DNA of 64,000 nt from Anaerovorax sp. IOR16 (GTDB lineage: Bacteria; Bacillota; Clostridia; Peptostreptococcales; Anaerovoracaceae). Shown here piece after piece: positions 17,414-25,100 of this stretch (its first letter is position 1; the number at the start of each line of letters is the position of its first letter). Location of the stretch: contig NZ_JADQTL010000011.1 in the NCBI RefSeq assembly GCF_017168145.1, positions 248,001 to 312,000 of the forward strand, given 5' to 3'. Under the pieces are notes generated by a model that was not told the DNA's origin, did not search any database, and saw only the letters and a list, made by a program, of their open reading frames with translations. Position numbers and translations under genes: made by a program.

Positions 17414-17478
17414 TTTTATTCCCTTCATGTTTATTTTTTAGTTGTTGTTAAAAATTATTATACAATATCACTTAAATA

Positions 17479-17507
17479 TTGACAATACGGAAAATTATTA
17501 ATATAAT
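17479..17507 (+). promoter_or_regulatory. Consensus sigma-A promoter for the YfcC operon
   Basis: TTGACA (17479-17484), 17-base spacer, TATAAT (17502-17507). The leader is about 130 bases. It includes a direct repeat TGACAGT at 17579 and 17591, 12 bases apart, a possible regulator site. Confidence 0.75.
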
Positions 17508-17640
17508 GTGAATAAAATATGACGATATATCATATAAATGTGACGAAATGTGATTGTTTGTGTAAGGAGTTGTTAAGCTGACAGTATATCTGACAGTTTA
17601 CATAAAAATTTAATAAGGATATTTTATAGGAGGAAACAAA

Positions 17641-19044
17641 ATGGAAAAAATCAAAAAAAAATTAAAAATGCCTCATGCCTATGCGATTATCATTTTACTA
17701 ATTCTTTTTTGTATGATTCTAACTTGGATATTACCAGCTGGAACCTTTGAAACCGTATATAACGAAGAATTAGATCGTGAATTGGTAGTCGCCGGAAGCT
17801 ATTCACCCGTGGAATCATCTCCTGTAGGCCCTTGGGGATTTTTTGAATCCTTATATGCAGGAATGGTAAACGCATCAGAAATCATATTCTTTGTCATATT
17901 TGCCTCTGCTTATGTTTTTCTATTAATGAAAACAGGATCATTAAATGCTTTGGTGGGTTCAGTGCTTCGTTCTTTAGGAAATCGTGATCATTTAATTATT
18001 CCGATTATAATGCTTGTTTTTGGAATAGCAGGTACTACAATTGGGGCTTATGAAGAAGTATATGGACTGATTCCTGCCTTTATTGTAATGGCAATTACTT
18101 TAGGATATGACCGAATTGTAGGTGGTGCCATGGTATTTGTAGGTATGGCAACCGGATTTTCAGCAGCGATACTAAACCCATTTACGATTGGTCTTGCTTC
18201 TGCAGTTGCAGGAATTCCTATGATGAATAACAAGATATTAATCTTCCGCATTGTTGCATTTTGCTTGTTTATGACGTTATCCATTTCTTATGTAATGTGG
18301 TATGCGCATAGAATTAAAAAGGATCATACAAAGAGTTATCTTTTTGGTGTTCCGGAAAAATTGTTGACAAAAGATATACTTACTCGTGAAGAGGTAATTG
18401 CATTGCCTTTTACAATTCGACAAAAGATTACATTGTGGACATTTTTAATTCTAATCATTGCTATGGCTGTTGGAATTTCTGTTTATGGATTCTATTTGGA
18501 AGAACTTGCCGCTTTATTTATTATAGGCTTTTTTATTACAGGTATCATTAATCATATGAGTGTCAGTGATATTGCTGATTCTTTTGTGGAATCTTCAGAA
18601 TCTGCTATGTATGGCGCTTTATTAATTGGATTATCTTATTCGATTGAAGTTGTTATGTCTTCCGGTAACATTATTGATACGGTTGTATTATTCCTTTCAA
18701 ACCTTGTAGGCTCTCTACCAGGTAGTTTGGCTGCAGTCGGTATGCTGGCTGGGCAAAACATCATCAACTTCTTTATTCCAAGCGGTACCGGTCAAGCAGT
18801 TGTTGTAATGCCGATCATGGCACCTCTGGCTGACTTAGTAGGAATTTCTCGTGAAGTTGCAGTAACGGCTTATCAATTTGGTGATGGTTTTTCTAATATG
18901 TTCTGGCCGACAGCGGTTGCAGTAGAATGTGGTATTATGGGAATCGGTCTGGATAAATGGTACAGATTTATTACCCCTTTATTTATTATGATGTTTATTT
19001 TGCAAGCGATTTTAATTAGTGTTGGAGTTGTTATCGGAATTTAG
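17641..19044 (+). CDS. YfcC-family membrane transporter
   Basis: 467 residues, about 12 transmembrane helices, beginning MPHAYAIIILLILFCMILTWILPAGTF, a hallmark opening of YfcC/ArcD-like carriers (C4-dicarboxylate/basic amino-acid antiporter superfamily). Conserved patches include IAGTTIGAYEEVYGLIP, NPFTIGLASAVAGIP and QNIINFFIPSGTGQAVVVMPIMAPLAD. The substrate is unknown, probably an amino acid, peptide or N-acyl derivative. It is followed after 17 bases by a C45-type hydrolase gene, suggesting that the carrier imports that enzyme's substrate. Start ATG follows AGGAGG. Confidence 0.85.
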   Translation: MEKIKKKLKMPHAYAIIILLILFCMILTWILPAGTFETVYNEELDRELVVAGSYSPVESSPVGPWGFFESLYAGMVNASEIIFFVIFASAYVFLLMKTGSLNALVGSVLRSLGNRDHLIIPIIMLVFGIAGTTIGAYEEVYGLIPAFIVMAITLGYDRIVGGAMVFVGMATGFSAAILNPFTIGLASAVAGIPMMNNKILIFRIVAFCLFMTLSISYVMWYAHRIKKDHTKSYLFGVPEKLLTKDILTREEVIALPFTIRQKITLWTFLILIIAMAVGISVYGFYLEELAALFIIGFFITGIINHMSVSDIADSFVESSESAMYGALLIGLSYSIEVVMSSGNIIDTVVLFLSNLVGSLPGSLAAVGMLAGQNIINFFIPSGTGQAVVVMPIMAPLADLVGISREVAVTAYQFGDGFSNMFWPTAVAVECGIMGIGLDKWYRFITPLFIMMFILQAILISVGVVIGI

Positions 19045-19061
19045 TTAGGAGGAATTGAAAA

Positions 19062-20075
19062 ATGAATCGTTTTCCATACATAAATATTGAAGGAAATGAA
19101 TATGAGCTTGGAGTCCAAATCGGAAAAATCTTTCAAGAGGACATTCAAGAAAATGTAGAATTTATAAAAGAGCAGATGAAAAATCCATATATAAAAAAGG
19201 ATTTTGATCTTATAAAATCTAAAATTGAAAATCAGTATCCGGAGCAATTGCAGCATGTGTTTGGTCGTGCGGATGGAGCTGGTGTTAACAGAGATTTGTA
19301 TTTGTTGTTTTTATGTTATGAACTATGGGAAGACAGAGATCCAGAGCATTGTTCCGATATTATGATTCGTCAAGGGGATCATATTGTGATGGGACACAAT
19401 GAAGATGGCCCATATACCAAGCGTAATTCTGCTTTTATAAAATACAATATAGATGGTATGTACTTTTTTGATTACTCAACACCGGATGCTTTAGCCGGAG
19501 CGTCTTTTGGATTCAATAGTTATGGATTAGTCTATTCTATGAATTATATGTATATTGAAAATATGCGGCGTACGGAAATACCTGTTTGGTTTCTTGCAAG
19601 ACAAATAATAACCTGTAAAAGTATATCTGAAATAAAGAAAAAGCTTGAAAGCTTTGAAATTGCATCCGGATTTCATTTCAATCTTTTTATTGATGGAAAA
19701 GCTTATTCCATTGAAGGAAAATTTAATCGGGCTGAGATTGTCGAAGTTGATGGCGTTTTTGTACATACAAATCATTATGTAAATGAAAGCTTTGATGAAG
19801 GTTACGCACCGCCGGAGGCAAATACTTTATTTCGCTATGCAAAGATGAAAGCCTTATTCACAAAAAAAGGTATTAAAAGATATACAACCGATGATATTGA
19901 GGAAATTTTGAGTTATCGTGCAGAAAGCTATTATAATTCTATTTTGTCCGAAGAGGATATGAAAAGAAATATTACAGCTTGCACAGTACTGTTTGACAGT
20001 GCAACCAAGACAATTAAGCTAATCAATCGAGTTGAAAACAAGCAACATCTATTTTTATTGGATGCAGTAAAATAA
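19062..20075 (+). CDS. C45-family peptidase / acyltransferase-like amidohydrolase (Ntn fold)
   Basis: 337 residues. The layout matches the penicillin acyl-CoA:6-APA acyltransferase-like (C45) family: an N-terminal helical part (EYELGVQIGKIFQEDI), a Cys in EHCSDIMI placed like the autocatalytic nucleophile, then GHNEDGP, a conserved Asn-Glu-Asp motif, and FGFNSYGLVYSMNYM. Family members process themselves at the Cys and hydrolyse or transfer acyl-amide bonds. No signal peptide is seen, so it acts in the cytoplasm. Co-transcription with a YfcC carrier suggests uptake then hydrolysis of an N-acylated amino acid or small peptide (inference). Confidence 0.78.
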   Translation: MNRFPYINIEGNEYELGVQIGKIFQEDIQENVEFIKEQMKNPYIKKDFDLIKSKIENQYPEQLQHVFGRADGAGVNRDLYLLFLCYELWEDRDPEHCSDIMIRQGDHIVMGHNEDGPYTKRNSAFIKYNIDGMYFFDYSTPDALAGASFGFNSYGLVYSMNYMYIENMRRTEIPVWFLARQIITCKSISEIKKKLESFEIASGFHFNLFIDGKAYSIEGKFNRAEIVEVDGVFVHTNHYVNESFDEGYAPPEANTLFRYAKMKALFTKKGIKRYTTDDIEEILSYRAESYYNSILSEEDMKRNITACTVLFDSATKTIKLINRVENKQHLFLLDAVK

Positions 20076-20078
20076 TTA

Positions 20079-20106
20079 TTGACATATGACCAAAAGTAGA
20101 TATAAT
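20079..20106 (+). promoter_or_regulatory. Promoter of the cobalamin-riboswitch operon
   Basis: TTGACA (20079-20084), 16-base spacer, TATAAT (20101-20106). It immediately precedes the riboswitch. Confidence 0.78.
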
Positions 20107-20129
20107 GTAATTGCAACAATAGAATAATT

Positions 20130-20305
20130 AAATCATTAAGGTGCCTCAATAGAGGAGAATAGGGAAGACCGGTTAAATCCGGCGCGGATCCACCACTGTA
20201 ATTGATGACAAAGCCCAATAAAACCACTGGATTAATATCTGGGAAGGTGGGCAGCGTATGATTCATTAGCCAGGAGACCTGCCTTGATGCCAGACAAGAT
20301 AGAAT
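20130..20305 (+). ncRNA. Cobalamin (B12) riboswitch
   Basis: Conserved blocks appear in the right order: AAGGTGCC (20138 on), GGGAAGACCGGTTAAATCCGG, the CCACCACTGTAA core (20190-20201), AAGCC, and the B12-box AGCCAGGAGACCTGCC (about 20268-20283). It binds adenosylcobalamin or a relative and, given the terminator downstream, probably acts by premature termination of the following four-gene operon when B12 is plentiful. Confidence 0.93.
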
Positions 20306-20359
20306 AGGGAAGTTCTGATTTTGTACACGTATATTACATATATAGATTCCAAAAATGGG

Positions 20360-20400
20360 AGAATCTTTTAGTATTTATTACTATAAGATTCTTTTTTTAT
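20360..20400 (+). terminator. Riboswitch expression platform (intrinsic terminator)
   Basis: Arms AGAATCTT (20360-20367) and AAGATTCT (20385-20392), extended by TTAGTA/TACTATA, followed by TTTTTTTATT. It lies between the aptamer and the first gene. Confidence 0.82.
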
Positions 20401-20455
20401 TGCAAAAAAAGATGTTAGGGGAGTTTCCTCTTAAAAAGAAAGGAGGTGAATTGCT

Positions 20456-21163
20456 TTGTTTATGTCTGCGTTTGGTCTTTTAATTGCAACTTTGATTTTG
20501 AGTTTAAAATCAGGATTGATACTAGGTATGTCACAAAATAGTGTAAAACAAATAGTGTTTTTTTCTTCAGCATTTGCAATTAGTTTAGGAGTATTAGTTA
20601 TGTTTTTTCTACCGATGCAAAGCGTAATGGTTGCAATACTAGATAAGTATACCTTTATAGGGTCTATTTTAATGGCACTTTTTTTAATCTATTTAGGAAT
20701 CAATGGAGAAATGAACAACTGCAGTGCTTGTGATGCAACAAGTAATAATAAAAAATATATCACTGTTTTATTACCTTGTCCGCTGTGTTTAATAGCGTTA
20801 GCTTTAGCGGTTATTTTATTAGGACCAGCTTTAAAACTATCACCAATATGGCTTGGGTGGATTACTGCAGGTGTTTTCTTTTTAATGCTGCTTATCATTT
20901 CTTTTGGAATAAGAAAGCTGATGAAAACTATTACTGTAGATGCGGAAACAATCCTGAATACTTTTTTATTATTCCTTGGTGCATTTACCTTGTGCTGTAG
21001 TTTATTTATTCCTAGTTTAGTTCAATCCATGATGGCACCGTTTTCACCCATTTCTTTAGAATCAGGTCGTTGGACTTTAGGTGCAATTACAGGAATGTTC
21101 GTTTTACTCATAATTGGTTATATGAAACATGCTTTAGTTCACAGAAAAGGAGAAAGAAAATAA
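20456..21163 (+). CDS. DUF2162-type multi-pass membrane protein of a B12-regulated operon
   Basis: 235 residues with about six or seven transmembrane helices. It resembles the DUF2162 family of putative transporters. Notable cysteines: NNCSACDATS in a loop and LLPCPLCLIALA in a helix, plus LCCSLF, which could bind metal or a corrinoid. It starts at TTG 20456, 9 bases after AGGAGG; the ATG at 20462 is too far from the site. The stop codon is directly followed by the next start. Its operon mates (ExbB-like, ExbD-like, CobN-like) and the riboswitch make cobalt or corrinoid transport the best guess; this is inference. Confidence 0.72.
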   Translation: MFMSAFGLLIATLILSLKSGLILGMSQNSVKQIVFFSSAFAISLGVLVMFFLPMQSVMVAILDKYTFIGSILMALFLIYLGINGEMNNCSACDATSNNKKYITVLLPCPLCLIALALAVILLGPALKLSPIWLGWITAGVFFLMLLIISFGIRKLMKTITVDAETILNTFLLFLGAFTLCCSLFIPSLVQSMMAPFSPISLESGRWTLGAITGMFVLLIIGYMKHALVHRKGERK

Positions 21164-21811
21164 ATGATAATTCCAGGTTCAGAGTATTTGACAAAAATAA
21201 TTCATGCAGCATCACAGTGCTTATTAATTCCTGTGATTATAGGACTTGTAATACTTTTGATTTATGGGTTAATGGAATTGGGGAACTTTTTAGGGGAAAA
21301 AAGGACGAGAAGAAAGAAGAAAATCTTTCAATTATTAGAGACTATCTACGATACAGAAGCCGGGTTTCCATGGAACGGTAATAAAATAAAAGAAGTCATT
21401 GAAAAGAGTTTTCTTAATACAAGGCAAACAAAACTTATAGAAGATTTTTTAGAAAAATCTAACCTTTCAAAAGAGGCGAAAGAGCTGATTGCAAAAGACA
21501 TTATAGATCAAGAGGAAACGCAGCTTCGGCATATTCTCAACAAAACAGATTTGTTAGCTAAAGTTGGTCCGATACTTGGATTGATGGGAACATTAATTCC
21601 GTTGGGACCCGGTTTAGCTGCTCTCGGTCAGGGTGATTTTGTTGGGTTGTCTGAGGCAATTATCGTAGCCTTTGATACCACCGTTGTCGGAATGCTCATT
21701 GGTGCAGTCGGCTCGTTTATTTCTAAAATACGTAATACTTGGTACAATCAAGATTTAAATGCTCTTGAAATGGTACTTAACTTGATAATCGGAGGTGAAG
21801 AGCATGCTTGA
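21164..21811 (+). CDS. MotA/TolQ/ExbB-family proton-channel protein
   Basis: 215 residues. One N-terminal helix (CLLIPVIIGLVILLIYGLMELGNF), a cytoplasmic middle part, then the two conserved TolQ/ExbB helices: LLAKVGPILGLMGTLIPLGPGL and AFDTTVVGMLIGAVGSFISKIR. ExbB-type proteins form ion channels around ExbD-type helices and turn the proton or sodium gradient into mechanical work. Its partner here is the ExbD-like protein next door, whose start overlaps this stop by 8 bases. In a cell without an outer membrane the usual TonB job is not available, which makes the context notable. Confidence 0.88.
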   Translation: MIIPGSEYLTKIIHAASQCLLIPVIIGLVILLIYGLMELGNFLGEKRTRRKKKIFQLLETIYDTEAGFPWNGNKIKEVIEKSFLNTRQTKLIEDFLEKSNLSKEAKELIAKDIIDQEETQLRHILNKTDLLAKVGPILGLMGTLIPLGPGLAALGQGDFVGLSEAIIVAFDTTVVGMLIGAVGSFISKIRNTWYNQDLNALEMVLNLIIGGEEHA

Positions 21812-22115
21812 CCGAAGAGCAAAAAGAAGTCGTTTGTCCGAGGAAGAAGTGGATCCAATTGCAGGATTAGCAAATTTAGTAGACGTTATGTTGGTATTTT
21901 CCTGTGGCCTTTTGGTTGCTTTGGTTATGACTTGGAATCTGCAAGACATTCTTTTTCAGAAAGTGGATGTGGAAAAAGGACAGCAGCTTGTTGAAGTACC
22001 GAAAATTGAGAAGAGTGGCGGCGAAGGATACAGTGAAATGGGTAAGGTATATGAAGATCCTGAGACCGGAAAATTGATTCTGATTGAAGAAGTTCCGATT
22101 GGTAGTAATGAATAA
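21804..22115 (+). CDS. DUF2149 / ExbD-like single-helix protein
   Basis: 103 residues. One transmembrane helix at residues about 20-42 opens with LVDVMLVF, the same text as the ExbD/TolR helix that carries the essential Asp for ion passage. A short extracytoplasmic tail of about 55 residues follows, smaller than in classical ExbD. Start ATG 21804 follows GGAGG; an in-frame GTG at 21795 lies on the ribosome site. Overlap with the ExbB-like gene implies translational coupling and a stoichiometric complex. Confidence 0.8.
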   Translation: MLDRRAKRSRLSEEEVDPIAGLANLVDVMLVFSCGLLVALVMTWNLQDILFQKVDVEKGQQLVEVPKIEKSGGEGYSEMGKVYEDPETGKLILIEEVPIGSNE

Positions 22116-22136
22116 AGAATTGAAAGGAGTAGTATC

Positions 22137-25100
22137 ATGACCTCACAGGTAAACCAGAAGAAAAAAACATTAGCATGGATAATATTATTCATGTTGGTGT
22201 TTAGTATATGCATGCCATTGGCAACTGTTTTTGCAGAGGAACCGACGGGTACAGAAGGGGTAGTCGAAGAAATTGTAGAAACACCAGCGGAAGAATGTGT
22301 AGAAACACCAGCGGAAGAATGTGTAGAAACACCAGCGGAAGAATGTGTAGAAACACCAGCGGAAGAATGTGTAGAAACACCAGCGGAAGAATGTGTAGAA
22401 ACACCAGCGGAAGAATGTGTAGAAACACCAGCGGAAGAATGTGCAGAAACGCCAGCGGAAGAAGGTGCAGAGACAGCAGCGGAAGAAGGTGCAGAAACAC
22501 CAGCGGAAGAGCCTGCTGAAACGCCAGCAGAAGAGTCTGAAGAAACGACACAGGGTGCAATTACATATTTGTTAGAGGGTGCTGAAGATCCAGTCAAAGT
22601 AACGATGGTTTTGGGTAGTGCATCAACCTATGTCCCGCAGTTGAGCAGCGCATATGAATTAATAAAAGACGCATCGTATCCTTTGGATTTGAAACTTTAT
22701 AGTACAAAAGCAGTTCGAGATTATCCGGATACTGTCAAGCAAAGACTGGCAGAAACGGATGTTTTAATGCTTGAAATGGTAGCGCAAGAAACAATGGATA
22801 CCCTTTTGGAAATGATTCAAAATGATTTGAAGAATACCGGAAAATGTTTTATAACGAATACGACTGCAGTATATGGACAGGATGACATCGATTATTCAAA
22901 ATCGGAAGAGCTGAAAGCGTATTTTACCAATAGCGGTGTAGAAAACATGAGAAGGTTATTATTGTTACTAGGTACATGGAGTGAGAATCCATTAGAAGTA
23001 ACAGAAGAGATTGCAACCATCCCTTCTCCTTTACCAAGTACAATTGGATTTATTTATCATCCGCAAGCAAAGAAACTTCCATTTAATCCGGACAAGCTGT
23101 CAGAAAAAATAATGGAGTTGGGTACAGATCAGAAAACATTAAAAATGATTTATGATTCCATTCTACAAGCAAGCAATGAAATTGGAGATGAAGCAGTAAA
23201 AGAATTTACTTTAAATTTAGGAACGGCAACCATCCAATCAACTGCAGATTTATCGGATGCAGATTTGGATGAAATCATTGCTTTGGAAAGCAATGGTACA
23301 AATGCGAATATCATTGATATAATAAAAACCTCCAAGAATAAGATACCGGACTTGGAAGGTGTATTTGAAACAATTGACGGTTATATCGGCTGGTATAAAG
23401 CCTCCGGGAAAATGAAAGAAAATGAATCTTGGGTAGGTGTAACCACGCAAAGAACTTGGTACGTAGCAGAAGATATTCAAATGCAATTGGATTTAATCGA
23501 TCGGATTGAAAGCAAAAATGCAAATGTATTATTTGCAATACCACCAACTTCAAGTAAAAACCGTGACCAATTTATCCATAATCTTTTTATGAAAAATGGA
23601 AAAAGCAAAGTGGATGTTCTTATTACTGTTTTAGGTTTTAATTTTTTTAGTACTGCCGAAAAAAGTGTCAATTTATTTAAAGAATTGGGAGTGCCGGTAA
23701 TAGCACCGACACAAACAAGTAGCTTGGAAGAGTGGGAAAAAGACAAATATGGAAACCAAGTTAGCTTGACAACACAAGTAGCTTTACCGGAATTGGATGG
23801 TAGAATTGAACCTATTTTTTTAGGTGGAATTAAAGAGGTAGAGGATGAGGATGGCAATCTTATTGAAAAGAGAATGCCTCTCGATTATAATACTGACCGC
23901 CTAGCTGGAAGAGCACTTGCTTGGGCAAAAATAAAGAATGCAGAAAATACAAATAAAAAAGTCGCACTTATTTATTATAATCATGATGGTGGAAAGGATG
24001 GAATTAAGGCATCATACTTAAATGTTGTTGAAAGTGCATCGAATATACTGACACGATTAAAAGACGAAGGTTATACAATTGGCAGTGATGTAGATTTAAC
24101 AGCAGCAGGGTTAAAGGAAATTATTGATCAAAAGGGTAGAAATATTGGTAGTTGGGCACCTGGTTGTTTGGATACATTAGTACAAGAAGGTGCTATGAAA
24201 ATATCCTTAGAAGATTATTTAAGCTGGTATCATAATTTACCGGTTCAAATGAGAGAAGAGGTAGAAAAGCAATGGGGACCGGCTCCTGGAAATATAATGG
24301 TTCATAATGGGGAAATTGTAATTCCTGGAACCCAAATGGGTAATGTGTTTTTCGGACCTCAACCAATGAGAGGATGGGGTGATGATCCAGATTCCATTGC
24401 CCATTCTGCGACATTACCTCCAACGCATCAATATTTAGCTTTTTATTTTTGGCTACAAAATGATTTTAATGCGGATGCCGTTATTCATTTAGGTACTCAT
24501 GGAACATTGGAGTGGCTTCCGGGAAGAAGCATCGGACAAGGAGAGGATGATTATCCAGATCAATTAATAGGTAATATGGTTAATATTTATCCTTATATTG
24601 TAAATAATCCGGGAGAAGCGGTTCAGGCAAAAAGAAGAAGTTATGGTGTGACAATAGGTCATATGATTCCTCCTATGCTTCAAGCAGGTCTTTATGGAGA
24701 TTTACAAGAACTTCAGACTTTAATGATTGATTACCGAACATTAGTAAATGATGGATTAACAGATCAGGCAAACATAAAAAAAGATCTTATTTTAAAAAAG
24801 GTAGATGAATTAGGTTATACAGAACAATATGGAGATGCTTTGAAAGTAGACTTTGATAAAGCGGTAGAAGAGTTGCATCATGAGCTTGAAGAGCTTGCAG
24901 AAGAATTAATGCCTTACGGTCTGCACACATTAGGAACACCAATGTCTGGAACCATTTTAGATCAAATGGTGGATTCCATAGTTAATTATGATCTAATAAA
25001 TCGTGAAGCGGAAAAAGACAGTATTCGAATAAACCTATTGGCAGTTCCATCGGAGTTGGATGCTGTTATTGCTGCATTAAACGGTGCTTATATTGAGCCA

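Noticed and set aside
22275-22538. Possible CRISPR-like array
   Set aside because: Units are head to tail with no spacers and keep the reading frame of a protein.
22201-22560. Two more repeat-driven ORFs in this stretch (Leu-rich on minus, Arg/Asn-rich on plus)
   Set aside because: A 24-bp repeat keeps every frame open; neither resembles a protein family.
21956-22597. Minus-strand ORF of Ser/Ala/Gly/Val repeats opposite the CobN-like gene
   Set aside because: It is the antisense reading of the 24-bp repeat, without a ribosome site or promoter; the plus-strand frame has a signal peptide and family motifs.
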